Origin: Geosiphon pyriformis
Lineage: Eukaryota > Glomeromycota > Glomeromycetes > Archaeosporales > Geosiphonaceae
Direction: 5' to 3'
Assembly (NCBI GenBank): GCA_016748015.1
Contig: JAAOMT010000523.1
Span: 661,102-725,101, forward strand
Length of the DNA stretch: 64,000 bases
Part shown: one piece after another, positions 45,587 through 57,170 of the stretch
Position numbering within the stretch: the first letter of the stretch is position 1
Layout: each line of letters opens with the position of its first letter
The notes under the pieces: model-generated
Told to the model about the DNA's origin: nothing
Databases searched by the model: none
The model's input: the letters and a program-made list of their open reading frames with translations, nothing else
Made by a program: the position numbers and the translations under genes

Positions 45587-46969
45587 ATGAAGCCACCAGA
45601 TAGTCCACAAATTGTCGCCGTGGCTCAATTTTGCGCAACGAATGATGTAGAGGCGAATGCAGCTATATGCATTGATCTCATCGCGCAAGCTGCTCGTTCT
45701 GAAGCTAAGGTAGAATCTCAGGGATAAAAAATTTAAAAGTGCCTGTGATTAGTCAAAAGTTGAAAAAAGTTAAGAAAAATTTGATATAGAAAGATTTGTC
45801 AGCCAAGAAAGTATTTCAATCTAAGATAGTCTTAAAATTTCGCGGTGAATTTAAAAGAGGACTGAATCATGATTGAATTGTCTCTATATTCACGGCTAGA
45901 TGATATTTCTTCCCGAAGGATCAGACTTTATTTCCGGATCTCCCGAGGAAAGTATCGCGCTAACTCATTCACATAGTGATAAATTCTTGAAATCGCTACA
46001 AGATGCTTCAATAGAGCATGGGATCTGGGTATCAGTAGGCGTACATCAAAAGGTATATATTTCTGTTTCCTTTATGCCTTTCGCGTTCTAAGTAATGTTT
46101 ATCAAATCAAGTCTAGATCCCTTCCACGAAGTCTCGTATTCACAACACCCACCTGATAATCAGCCCCTCACCCCCGTCCCAGGCTACTTCCTCATCCCCA
46201 CGACTATTTATCCCTGCTGCAACATATCATAAGCTCCATCTCTTTGATGTTACTATTATCGACGGGCCGACGCTTAAAGAAAGTGCTGTAATCGCACCCG
46301 GAACAGAAGTAATTGATCCGGTGGAGACACCCATTGGGAAATTGGGGTTAGCAGTATGTTATGATATGCGATTCCCTGAAATATCTACAGAGTTAAGAAA
46401 GCGGGGTGCTGAAATTCTCGCATATCCCGCGGCATTCGCTGTGATAACTGGAAGAGCACATTGGGGTAAGTTGTAAGATATCCGAAATGATGTGGATCGA
46501 AAGACGAGCAGTTTTTCGCACTCATAGAATTTTTCACTGGGAAAATGGTTCATCTCTTTTAGAAGTATTATTACGTGCCAGGGCGATAGAAACTCAAAGT
46601 TACGTGATTGCCAGGTGATAGATTGATTTCAAATATAATCAAGCATCTCATTATGGATCGTTTTGCTTATCCTTATATTTCGGTTTCAAGCGCTCAATTC
46701 GGACAACATAATGAAACTCGTGCAAGCTTTGGAAATGCCATGGTAAAATATTTTTTATCTGTTGCCTTCCAAATTAGTTTAAGATTGATTTTTTAATCTA
46801 CCATAATTGTTTCGTCTAGATTATAGACCCGTGGGGAATAATTGTGGCAAGATGCTCCGAGTCTCCAATATCTAATATAGCACTGGCGAAAATCGATCTT
46901 GAACGGCTACGACAAGTTAGAAGAGATATGCCAGTATTTGAACATCGACGTACCGATATATTTTCATAA
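45587..46969 (+). CDS. NIT1: Nitrilase-superfamily amidase, Nit1 type
   Basis: Carbon-nitrogen hydrolase; the Nit1 branch removes deaminated glutathione (metabolite repair). Six exons: 45587-45709, 45900-46052, 46117-46465, 46563-46614, 46691-46742, 46820-46969; 292 aa. The catalytic triad is visible: Glu in FLPEGSDF, Lys in YHKLHLFDV, Cys in LAVCYDMRFPE. Also seen are LLRARAIETQSYVIAS and AQFGQHNETRASFGNAM, typical of the Nit1 branch, and the end IIDPWGIIVA...VRRDMPVFEHRR. A Pro/Ser-rich insert (PSPPSQATSSSPRLF) precedes the Lys motif and is in frame, so it is probably a surface loop; an unrecognised intron there is less likely as no good donor is present. Substrate assignment is by family only. 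Confidence 0.93.
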
Positions 46970-47080
46970 TCTATTTACCTGGCCTTTCAGTTACAATGAC
47001 AATTTGTTAAAAAATTAAACCTTGTTGTCAAGATATGTAAATTGTTTTTTTCATGATAATTGGAAAGCCACGGAATAATT

Positions 47081-49181
47081 TCATTTAATTCGATGTCTTT
47101 TGGTATCTTCACCAGCAATTTTTTCCTCTTGTCTCTTATTTTTCCAGGTTTGCAATTTATCTATTGCCCTTTGGAGAATTTTTTTCTCACTAAGGCGGAG
47201 AATAACCGCGTTTAAGAAACGCCTCTGGGTCCCCTTTCTAGCAAGAATATCTTCGTCCTCCTATCAATAAAGGGTTAGCCCACATAAAAAAAATGAAATG
47301 AGCAGAAAAAACCCACCTGTATCGTTGAATTGTATTCCAGCAAACGAGTTTGGAACAACTTGATTAAGGGTTCTCGAATCTCGGAGGATATTGTTGGTTT
47401 GGGCATTTTTCCAATCCTTTTAAGAGCCTTCAATTCTGTTTTATCCAATATCATGACTTTGGCTACATTCATTTTAGGAAGGGTGTATAGTCGAGATTTG
47501 TAAATGGGATAGTAATTTAAGCTCTCTTAGGAGAAGAAAGCTTACCTGTAATTATCAACTCTGGGGGTATTTCACCACTAGTATCCAAAACAAAAATGCT
47601 CAAATAGAATCGTTTTCGATTAATCATTTCTGAATTTAAAAAATGCTAAGGTTCAATTAAACTGATTTTGCTCTGATACTTACTCGTCTAAAATTTCATC
47701 TTCAAGTAACATATCAATCTATTTATACAATATATACGAGTTTAATTCAATTACTTAAAAGTTTTCAAGAAAATCTTTAACCTATACCTTGGTATTTTTA
47801 GTGACATCATCGGTCGATAATATGTCAACTGCGAGTTGGCCATTAATTTCAACAATATCATGAATGTTATCCTTTTCTATATATCCATATTTACGCAAAA
47901 GATCTGCAATATTATGAACATGAATGAGCAATCAAAGTAGTTTCCGAGATAGAAGAAACCTTGAACTAAAATTCTTACCCGCAGAACACAATTCACCATA
48001 AGTATTGTACTAAATAGACCAGTAATGAGTAGCGTAAAAATCTTTAAAATTGTGTTATTCTATTTCAAGTAAAAAACTCACAATTTGCTCATCTCTTGCA
48101 ATGTTCTTAATAGCCACCATTTGAAATGATTCAACTCTACTGAATAGTCTAGCCTGAATTGAAAATTTTTTAGAGGAGCAACATTAAATAATAGAGAATT
48201 CTGTGTATGTTCAGAAAACTAACATTATTATAGCCAGTTCGATGGTTCAACATGTCAGCCATGGGAATCATAGTCACTTCTTCCATGGGTTCTTCGTCAA
48301 TTTCAAAAGCACCTTCTTCTAGTTCATCTACAGAAAACTGCAAATCTTTCTTGTCATTGTGAAAAGCATTTGCCATGATGAGTGAGCCCACTTGATGGAA
48401 TAGTTCAATAGTGTAAATACTGGGATCGAAAATCTCTAAATTATCCTAATATTTCATAGGTTAAAATGAAATAAAAATGAATACATTAAATTTTCAATAT
48501 ATACGTTGATTATCGGTAATAAATGTTCTCGAAATGCGGCTTCAGCCTCTTCTTTTCCGATCTTGCCTTTTGAGCACAAAATAATTAGGAATATAAAAGT
48601 AAAAAGAGTAATATTTAAGATCTAATATAAGTCAAACGTAAATTTTGCAGGGTTTCAAAAATTACCTATCACACTGGTACCCTTTAACTCCTTCAATTCG
48701 TCAGCACTCCAAAACATTGGGGTATCAAACTCCTTTTGCAAAATGTTGAAATAAGGAACCCACAAGGAATCCTGCTTTTTGCTCTCATACATTATGCAAA
48801 GTATTAATGGAAACCATGGGTTAATTTTCCTTAAGCGGGAAAAGGTTTCGAGAGACAGTAAAGAATTGAGAGAAGAGGTGTCGGGGGAGAGAAGTATACA
48901 ACGAGGTATGGTGAATAATACTTCGTCTTTCTAAAATTAAGTTATTAATTGCAAAAGGAATAAGGGAATTATTGTTTAAAGAGCTTAACTGTGAATTCAA
49001 GATACATAGAAAACTTTACTTCAATTTCCTTCAAAGCGACAACCCCACGACCGGCAAATTCACTAGAATAGTCTTTGAAACTTAGTTTTGCTGAAATGAA
49101 CCCTCCATTTTGGAGGAACCACTTAAGAAAGTTTTCATTAGTCTGGTTAAATAATGAATTAGCTTCAGGGCAATTAGACAT
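47081..49181 (-). CDS. SET-domain lysine methyltransferase, Rkm4/SETD6 type
   Basis: Eleven exons read from right to left: 49020-49181, 48666-48930, 48505-48566, 48224-48445, 48082-48153, 47979-48009, 47788-47903, 47684-47718, 47546-47629, 47317-47462, 47081-47260; about 457 aa. The split SET domain starts with FLKWFLQNGGFISAKLSFKD and GRGVVALKEIEKDEVLFTIP, has PWFPLILCIMYE and PMFWSADELKELKGTSV, then PMADMLNHRTGYNN and, across an intron, YNTYGELCS, the cofactor-binding and catalytic motifs. The Rubisco-LSMT-like C-terminal domain follows (FYLSIFVLDTSGEIPPELI). In yeast Rkm4 modifies a ribosomal protein; SETD6 modifies other proteins, so the substrate is unknown. With canonical sites, exons 8 and 9 join one base out of frame (see findings). 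Confidence 0.88.
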
Positions 49182-49292
49182 ATTATGTGAGGGTTAGATT
49201 TCGAAGGTTCAAGTCCAAATTAAATTTATTATCCGATAAATTGATTGATCATAAGATTACAGATACATCAAATTAAAAGCATATGTAGTCAA

Positions 49293-50934
49293 TTATTCGG
49301 TTTTTCTTTCATCGAGATCCTCTCGTTTATTTACCCATGTTTTCATGCATTCGTCAAGCCCAGAAAACTGATATTTAAATTTTTTTTGAATTTAGTCAAT
49401 TAACGAAAACAAATTATAAATTAAAATAATTTAATAAACTTACTTTACGCATTAAATCAATCATAAACCCGGGCAAAAATCTTATAATAGGCAAAAGGTT
49501 GACATAATAAGGAATCAAAATATCGTCGCCTTCGTTCTTGTCAAGAGCAGTGATGATTGCCTTAACAACATCAAGTGGTGCCAACTGAGGGGTAAAAAAG
49601 GGGGATGATACTTCAACACCGGCAAACAGTTCTGTTCCAACTTTTCCAGGACAGACTAAGGTTGTTCTGACTTTCTTGGCATTGTATCTGTAGAAATTTT
49701 AAACGATTAATTGACATGAAAAATTGGAAATCTGAGAAATTTATCGTCAAAAAAATTACCGCGAATGCAATTCAAATCGAAGCGATTCGTGAAAACCAAG
49801 TAAACCAGCCTTTGAAGCAGAGTAATCGGCTATTTTATTATTGTATGGAGAAATATAATTATGATAATAGTCATAATTAATACGGCGTTTTCTTTCTAAA
49901 CAAATATTTCTCATCTGTACCTGCTTGGGAGACTCCCGTATAAGCAATTGCCGAAGATATGGTAACCTGTGATTAACATATAAAGATCAGTAAATGAAAT
50001 AAATCAATTAATTTAGTGGAACAATTAGAAATTTACGATATGCCCGTGATTGTTTTTCACCATATCCGGTAAAAACACTTTAGTAGTCCAAAACGAGGAT
50101 AATAGATTAACCCCGATAGTCCTAAACATTTTTTTTTTTAAGAATAAGTCATAATGAAAAAGTCCCAAAATTCACAAAAGCTAATCATCAAGTTGGAAAA
50201 TTAAAATGAAGGAGATGCGCGCTTACTTTGATATTTCTTCGTGAGATTCATCCAGTATAGTTTTGCCTCTTATAATCCCTGCATTGTTAATTACAATGGT
50301 GGGGTGACCAACCTGTAATAAAATGATTTTTTATAATGGAAAATTACCAATGGTCAAAATTATTTATTAAAAATCTTACGTCTATTAATATCTGCTTAGC
50401 AACTCGTTCAACTTCTTCAAACCTTGAGACATCACACTTATAATAAGCCACGTTACCTTAATTTCAGAAAAACTATTAAATTATCTAATTCATGGATACC
50501 ACACAAAGAAAATTAAATACCATTTTCTACTTCAGGAGGGGCAAGATCTAAAATTATAACGGAAACATTTCTTAAGGCTATCGTTTCTACCAACAACCCT
50601 CCAATTCCTCGTGAACCTAAAGGATAATTTGTAAAAATTCTTGAAAAGACAAAAAGTGAAATCAAGCTAAATCACCCCCAGTCACCACGACTATTTCATT
50701 ATCCCAATCAGTTCGATCAGAAGTCCATCCGTTTCGCAACTTTCTTGACATAAATGCCGCGCCCCAAAAGGTACATACAAAAAAAACATAGATGCAACCC
50801 GATAGAAAAACGGGGTCAAAGAAGTCATATCCTTGGACGTACAAAAAGGGTAAAAAAATAAGAGCAAAGTAAGGATGAAACAAAGATAGAAATAGTATTC
50901 GAAGGAAAAAATCAATATTGAAGCCTGAGATCAT
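49293..50934 (-). CDS. Short-chain dehydrogenase/reductase, SDR16C (retinol/17-beta-HSD-like) type
   Basis: Nine exons: 50676-50934, 50521-50616, 50380-50456, 50227-50312, 50037-50121, 49921-49966, 49760-49829, 49444-49687, 49293-49367; 345 aa. An N-terminal hydrophobic region of about 60 residues ([20 protein letters not shown] and [17 protein letters not shown]) should anchor it in the ER or lipid droplets. Cofactor motif TGGGSRGIG, then VINNAGI, the catalytic Ser in TISSA and YSASKAG with Tyr and Lys. C-terminal [17 protein letters not shown] is typical of the RDH10/DHRS3/HSD17B11 group. The start is ATG 50932-50934; a longer open frame upstream begins with TTG only. An intron 49830-49920 is in frame and open, so an unspliced reading would wrongly insert about 30 residues before YSASK. 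The substrate is probably a lipid alcohol or ketone. Confidence 0.9.
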
Positions 50935-51434
50935 TTTTTGGACAAAATTTGAACAGAGATGAAGTAGAAAACGATTCAAGGAAAAAACTTAAATTAAGGT
51001 TTCCAGGAAAGTTTAAAAAATAGTTTTTATGTTTCACGCGTTCTTAGATCTATTTACCCGATCCATCGAAATGAATTTTAGTTTTTTTTCCTTTTGTGAA
51101 AAAGAGAATGGTTTTGCTTTGATAATATTCAAATTAATTTGTTGAAGTTACAAAATTAGCTTTCTCAATAATAGATACCGAATACCCAATTGTTTGTCAT
51201 CAGTTAAGGCTTAGAATCCTCTTCTTTACGGCTAATAAAAGAAACCAAGAATAGAAGAGTTCGAGATGCATACCAAAATAGAAATCTGTACGTAAAGCTT
51301 TAAGTCTCAAAAAAAACCCCTTCAAAGATTCAACCAGTTTTATCCAGAAACAATAAATGTTTTTTTCACCTGAATAAAATCATGATCTTGCTAACTTCAA
51401 GACAATAACCTTCACTTGATGATTTTAATTCCTT
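50935..51434. other. Intergenic region between SDR promoter side and YAR1 3' end
   Basis: A 500-bp AT-rich stretch. It should hold the SDR upstream region and the YAR1 3' UTR. I see no ORF, repeat or RNA gene. Confidence 0.5.
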
Positions 51435-52072
51435 TCATGTTGATTTTTCCTCCTCAATTTTTTCTTCAGAAGGCTGTGGTTCAACGGGGTCCATAATATT
51501 TAACAAAAATTCAACGACTTTTTCGTGATTATTTTGTTGAGCTTCGAACATTGCCGTCCTTCCGCTTCTATTTTTTATCTAAGGATAATGATAAAAAATT
51601 CATTTAAATTTCAAAAGCAACGGATACCAATTTTGGGAGTTCTAGATTAATTATCACCTTGATATCAGCTCCATGTTTTACCAATGTCTCAACAACTTTT
51701 TGATGTCCATTTAAAGCACTCCAATGCAAAGGTGTATTTCCTGAATCATTTTGTATATTAACGGCAGATATATCGGTTGATTTTGTCATTTCTATTATAA
51801 AGTCTACAATATCTATTAAATTTATTAAAACTATTAGATTATCTTCAATCATTTTTGAACAAAAGTTTTAGTAAATTTTAACCTATATGTCCATTTGCAC
51901 TAGCCATATGCAAAGCTGTATTCCCAGAAGAATCTTTTGTTATTAAATAAGTAGTTGAATTTGAACTGATGGTTTCTTTAATCTCCTCAAATTCTCCATA
52001 ACGAGCACACGCTATCAGTTCATACACAATTTCTTGAGCTTCAGCTGAAAGAGTTTGTGAGGAAACTGGCAT
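51435..52072 (-). CDS. YAR1: Ankyrin-repeat protein Yar1 (Rps3 chaperone)
   Basis: Small ankyrin protein. In yeast it binds newly made Rps3 and escorts it to the nucleus for 40S assembly. Three exons: 51883-52072, 51658-51812, 51435-51578; 162 aa. The N-terminal helix EAQEIVYELIACARYGEFEE precedes repeats DSSGNTALHMASANGHIDIV, NDSGNTPLHWSALNGHQKVV and NRSGRTAMFEAQQNNHEKVV, with an acidic tail (PSEEKIEEEKST). Repeat number, the ALHMA/LHW motifs, the AMFEA third repeat and the acidic tail match Yar1. Start at ATG 52070-52072; an upstream in-frame TTG exists but is not needed. Divergent from the carrier gene, 131 bp apart. Confidence 0.9.
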
Positions 52073-52203
52073 CTTCAGATCAATTTTCTTTCGGATTTCC
52101 AAATTTCCTATTTTTGGGTGATTTTGGCATGTGATCAGATTTTTACAAGAATTAAACTAATAAGGCCTGTGCTTTTAGAAATTTTAATTTCAATCTCTTT
52201 GCT

Positions 52204-53866
52204 ATGGGTCATTCCACGGAGATAGTAGGCCAAGTAACTGCTACAGAACAAGAATCTACCTCAGAAAAAAAGCAAAATGCAAAAACGGCTGCAAGTATAG
52301 GTGCTCCTGCAGCTATTGCAAGGTCAATAGTTTTACAAGGGCTTGCCCTCTGGTACAGGACTCCAATAAAGGTAAGCCCAAAAGATCAGTTTCTTTGGAG
52401 GCCCTTTCTTTTTATGTAACCTATAAATTCTACTTTTTTGAAAGCTTTTCCGCCCGCTTAGAGTAGATTATTTAGTCATGGCACGAGCTATCCTTCCTGT
52501 GGAAAATCAGAAACGTCACTGGTTTCGTTCTACTAGTTTGGGAATGTTATCACACGCAGTTGAACTTCACGGTGTAAGTAACTGGAATATTAATTCAAGA
52601 TCTTGTTTTTACTTTGTGCTTTCACAATCACAATTAAAATTCCTCAATTTCGATTAATGATTTGCTATTTCATCTTTACAGTTCGATTTTATAAGGTACT
52701 CTATGCATGTCTTTACTAATGTGTTAACATTTCCGTGAATTCAAACTTGATAATTTTTATTTTATTTTTTTGCCTTTTAGACGTAATGTCATGCCACCTT
52801 TAATCGCGAACTCTGTGATTGGGGCGGTAAGATGGTGCCTCCAACAATTATTCCTTGAATGCTGTATGGATAAAATCTTTTTACGAATAAAACAAGTACT
52901 TCTCTTTTGATCAAATAATCACATCTATTCATATTTAAATTTTCTCATTAAATTACAGGTTCTATATACTGTATACATTTCCTCCCTTGAAAGATGTCAT
53001 AATCCTACGAGTCTCTTGTCCCATCATCCTTCTTTCACCCCTCCACCATTTTCATTGGTATTTCTTTCGGGCTCAATTGCAGGTGCTGCACAATCTTTAA
53101 TTGCCACACCAATGGACTCGCTCAAAGTACGATTTGAGGTTAATGATTTATTAGAAGGTAAACATCGAAGTATGTTCGGTTATGCTATGAACACATGGAA
53201 AGAGCTGGGAATATCCAGTATATATCGAGGTTTTGGTTTAACCCTTGTCAAGGTATTAGGTATTTCTATTAGAGTTCTTTTAAGATTGTTTGATCCATAA
53301 ATAATTCTTATTCATCCATAAATCAGGATTCGTTCTCATGTGGCCTTTTCTTTGGAGTTTTTGAATATGTAAAACATCAATGCTATCGCTCTTTCATTAA
53401 TGAAATCTACAACTACCAATCTAAAGAAGTAACAAGTTCTCAAAGTGATCTATCATCATTATTAACAAATAAGCCTCACTTTATGCTGGAACCAGCTTTC
53501 GTTTTGGCTGCTGGTGGCTTGGCTGCTATCTCGTATCACCTTATTGATTACCCATTAGACAGAGTACGGAATGTTTTTCTCATCGAGGAAGCTCAAGCCG
53601 AGTATCAGCACGAGAAAGGGTCAAGGCTCTACAAAGCTACATGGGATCATTGCAGATTAATGGCGTCGCGAACAAGTTGGGCCCATTTTTTGTACAGTGA
53701 CTTTGGGGCGACAGTATTGCGTGCAGTACCAGCTACTAGTATTGGATTTTTGGTCTTTGAATTGATGAAACGAAATTTAGATCGTAAATATTATGGGAAT
53801 CAAGAGGGTGATGAAAATAAGGGAAGATTTTCTTCATGGTGGCCCAGTGATCGATTGCCTGGGTGA
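52204..53866 (+). CDS. Mitochondrial carrier family protein (divergent)
   Basis: Member of the SLC25-type inner-membrane carriers; substrate unknown. Six exons: 52204-52371, 52445-52573, 52682-52695 (14 bp), 52781-52826, 52959-53252, 53327-53866; 396 aa. Carrier signatures P-x-D-x-x-K/R are visible as TPMDSLKVRF and YPLDRVRNVF; the first repeat has a degenerate RTPIKLFRPLRVDYLVMAR in their place. Membrane helices include SLVFLSGSIAGAAQSLIATP, DSFSCGLFFGVFEYVK and FVLAAGGLAAISYHLIDYPL. The N-terminus is polar and the C-terminus hydrophilic (KGRFSSWWPSDRLPG). It looks like an uncharacterised fungal carrier group rather than a named transporter. Confidence 0.88.
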
Positions 53867-55063
53867 AAACCAGAGATTTTACCCCAAATTTTATATTTAA
53901 AAATTCAATATCCCTACTCCTTTACTTAGGATCAAACCAGAAGATTTAAGACTTTAAGAGTAAAAATATTACTTTCATTATCATTATTATAGACTTTGTA
54001 AATGTAACTATCATAGATAATTTCGGCTGGTTTGTTCCAGATCATCCATTTTCAAGGAAAACAGGTGAATATTTCTTTGTTTGAATTAGTCCTTTAGATT
54101 CTAGATATAATGCACAAATCAGGTAACTGATTCATTATGTTGAAATCGAAATATTTTCTTTCAAGTTTGAATAAGAAAACGAAAAATTAACTGTCATTTA
54201 AAATACAAAATTTATAAATTTATTTAAATAAAATTAATAAAATTATAAATTATATATAACAAATTAACATTCATATTTGTGTAAAAAATAATGATTGTGT
54301 TTTTATTTCTTATAATAATTTTATTTAACATCAAAAAATCACAAAATTCTATTATATGAACTTTTTATTTTACTAACCATTTTATAAATTTCAATGTTTT
54401 CAAAATAATATTGTGGAATTTTTTATTTTTGTCGTTTGAATTAATAAAAGAATGAACTATTATTACCAATTTTTTATACTGGAAATTTGAGGTTCAAAAT
54501 TCCTTTTATGAATATCAATCAGATGATAAGTACCGCTGACGCAATGCCTCTCAAATTTGATATATAAGGCCATTCAGTTATCACTCTTGTAACTCTGACA
54601 TTCAAACACTAAACAGCACCACAGACAGTAGAGATTTCTCGCGTAATGCGATCGATTTATCTCTGGTTCGTGGAGTGTTTTATTGCTGAGAGGAGTATTC
54701 TTACCAACCCATTTTAATCACGACACTAGAAAATGCTTCCACCAAAGATGTCGTTTCATGCTATGGGTACATTCTTTATAAGTTCCTTTGGAAAACATTT
54801 AATATGTGAAAAATTTTAATTTCTCAAATGTATTAACAATTAACAAAACAACATATATGAAAATGTTAGATGTTATTTTGGCTTTTTTCGCGAAATAGCT
54901 TTTAGAAGAGTGAATTATTAATCCAAAAAAGTCAAATTAACTAAAAAAAGTTGAGGCAAGGCTCTGAATTGATCCCATCGAATGGAGAGAGATCTTATGC
55001 TCATTGGACCATCTTTCTATAAATCCAGCTGAAATTTTTCAATTATTTCTGGCCTTCATAAAA
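53867..55063. other. Intergenic region between the carrier and the Mgr3-like gene
   Basis: About 1.2 kb. The stretch 54,170-54,480 is very A/T-rich. The stretch 54,530-54,760 is more balanced, with a TATATAA-type box at 54,561-54,567 about 500 bp before the next ATG, and a short open piece beginning at an ATG near 54,734 that meets GTACAT after about 37 bp. I cannot tell whether this is a 5' exon of the next gene or chance. No RNA gene is recognised. Confidence 0.45.
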
Positions 55064-56470
55064 ATGCATGGTTTTTTGCAGACCAGAATATTTTCGACTT
55101 GCTGTATACGCTCGGCAACCAGTACTCTTTTTTCCCTTAAATTAAAACCCTCTATAATACGAGATCACAAGTCAAAATTCGGCGAGCTTTTTCGAGGCTA
55201 CTGTTTACTCCTGCCCCTTAAACGATATTTACCACCGAAAACGCACCTTTTGAATTCTCATCAAAAGTCTACAATTCATACATATAGTCGCAAAGGAAGA
55301 CTTCTCCCTCCTCTACCGACTGTTACTCCCGTTTTTAAGCAGGGTTTCACTATTTTCTTCCGAGGTCTCAAACATGTTTTAATAGGCTCTATAGCATTTT
55401 TAACTTTATTGTTCATAGTATCGCGTGGCGTTCACCTCTATATTGAGCATTTTTATTACTCTACTCCTTCCTCAATTCCTTCAAAAGCGCGTGATTTCCT
55501 TCGTGCAGCCTATATTTTTGAAGAATGGTATCCAAACCTGGAAAACGCCCAGAAAATCCTTTACGATGCTTTTATAATTATTCAAAAAGAAAAAGAATTA
55601 CCTCCAACTGATCCAATAGTGTTGGATATTTTGCTCCGAATCGCAAATAATGCCATGAGGCTTGGAAACCTTCGAGAAGCAAATTTAGATTATAAACGCA
55701 TTTTTGATGTCTTAATTTATCAAGATGATGAGGTGAACAGGAAAAAAGCGATAGATGTTGCGAAAAAAGCCGCGAAAATCTCTGTTAAAGTCAAAGATTT
55801 TCGATTGGCAGAGGATTATTTGATATGGACGATTGAAACATTGAACAAAGAACTTCACACTAACAAAAACTTATCATATAGTGGGAATAATATTGAATCC
55901 CAAGTTTTCAAAAGGACTACATCTCAAGACTCCTTTATTAATTTGCAATCAAAGATGAGCATGGATCTAATTCAATGTACAGTAATGCTTGCTGGAGTTT
56001 ATGCTACACAAAAGCAGTTCGATAAAGCACTCCCTTTATACTTAGGCTCTCTTAAGATGCTAGTAGAAAGAAAGGCTACAGAAAAAGATCCTGAAAAGAA
56101 GGATTTATCAAAAGAATTGACAGATTCTGATAGTTTTCATCATTGCGGAGATGCAATCATAATGGGGCATTTAGGAGAAATCTTTTATGCCATGGGAAAA
56201 GTAGAAGAAGCTATGGGTTGGTTTCAAAAAGGATTTTTGATTGCAAAACGCGGGAGTGGTATAAGAAATTGCGATGAATGTGCAGGTGTTATACTTAATA
56301 ATCTTGGGCTGATAAATGAAAAGAAAGGATTATTGGAAGATGCTAAAGCCTTTTATTCTCAAGCACTTTCATTTGCTGAAATCGCCGATGATGTTGAAGG
56401 TCGTGAAGAGTTTTCTACGAATTTACATCGAATACAAATCCATGACGAGGAAAATAAAAGTTCTGAATAA
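55064..56470 (+). CDS. Mgr3-like TPR protein of the mitochondrial inner membrane
   Basis: Single-exon gene, 468 aa from ATG 55064; the frame is open further upstream but only with TTG. N-terminal residues 1-35 are rich in Arg/Lys/Ser and nearly free of acids (MHGFLQTRIFSTCCIRSATS), like a mitochondrial presequence. A membrane segment HVLIGSIAFLTLLFIVS lies at about 104-120. The rest is helical with TPR units, for example LLRIANNAMRLGNLREANLD, AGVYATQKQFDKALPLYLGS, MGHLGEIFYAMGKVEEAMGW and NLGLINEKKGLLEDAKAFYS. Topology and repeat layout are those of Mgr3, an adaptor of the i-AAA protease in yeast. Function is assigned by architecture only, so treat it as probable. Confidence 0.85.
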   Translation: MHGFLQTRIFSTCCIRSATSTLFSLKLKPSIIRDHKSKFGELFRGYCLLLPLKRYLPPKTHLLNSHQKSTIHTYSRKGRLLPPLPTVTPVFKQGFTIFFRGLKHVLIGSIAFLTLLFIVSRGVHLYIEHFYYSTPSSIPSKARDFLRAAYIFEEWYPNLENAQKILYDAFIIIQKEKELPPTDPIVLDILLRIANNAMRLGNLREANLDYKRIFDVLIYQDDEVNRKKAIDVAKKAAKISVKVKDFRLAEDYLIWTIETLNKELHTNKNLSYSGNNIESQVFKRTTSQDSFINLQSKMSMDLIQCTVMLAGVYATQKQFDKALPLYLGSLKMLVERKATEKDPEKKDLSKELTDSDSFHHCGDAIIMGHLGEIFYAMGKVEEAMGWFQKGFLIAKRGSGIRNCDECAGVILNNLGLINEKKGLLEDAKAFYSQALSFAEIADDVEGREEFSTNLHRIQIHDEENKSSE

Positions 56471-57170
56471 TTGTGCCTTCTTCAAATCTTTTATGTTCTT
56501 AGTACTTTTGAGAGATTATCTACTACATTTACTACAGTATTAGAAGTTAGTAGTGAAATGAAACCATAACTGGTTAGCAAAATTATTAGTTACTGTGATA
56601 ATAGCTCACCTTATGGTAATGTGGTAGTAACCGTATAGCTAACTGTGGCTTTAGAGAAAATCATCATTGTTTCTGTCTATCATAGCAAAAAAATTGCTAC
56701 ATCTGTTTAATCAATTTCAATAATGCTATAGGTAAAGACATTGATAAAACTCGACAAATCTATTTTATCGAGATTTGAAATTAAAAATTTATTTTTGAAT
56801 TTTGTTAAAAATAATATTTTTTAAACAAATTATTGCATATAAATATTCTTGCATAAAATTAATTTACATTAAATACATTACAAAACCCAAAAATTACAGT
56901 ATTTTGAAAAAAAAAACAAGTAAAAAAAGTATTGTTATATATTTTAAATTATTTAATATTAAAGCTATTTAGAAATAGTTAAATAAAAAATAATAATATA
57001 TAAAACACATATATTAATTTTTTATTGTTTAATAAAATGCAATTTAACCAAAAATATATTAAAAACAATTATATAACAAATAAATTAAAAAGCTACAAAA
57101 AATATATACAATAATAATTTATTAAATATAAAAAAACAATAAAGCCTTTAAATATTAAATTTTTTTTTTC
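56471..57170. other. AT-rich DNA downstream of the gene island
   Basis: The first ~230 bp is moderately balanced and would contain the 3' UTR of the Mgr3-like gene. From about 56,760 it is A/T-rich simple sequence leading to the oligo-T run at the LINE L2 3' end. No genes seen. Confidence 0.7.

Noticed and set aside
49756-49947. Open frame with the peptide [13 protein letters not shown] as an extra SDR exon
   Set aside because: It is an intron with GT-AG borders; splicing it out gives the canonical S...YSASK spacing.
50662-50979. Longer SDR N-terminus beginning at 50979
   Set aside because: The codon there is TTG; the first ATG in frame is 50932-50934 and leaves a complete membrane anchor.
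54734-54775. Short ATG-led piece followed by GTACAT as a first exon
   Set aside because: Only about 12 codons and no downstream partner in a consistent frame; could be chance or a 5' leader.
55004-55063. Upstream extension of the Mgr3-like protein by 20 residues
   Set aside because: The extension starts with TTG; ATG 55064 gives a presequence-like N-terminus.
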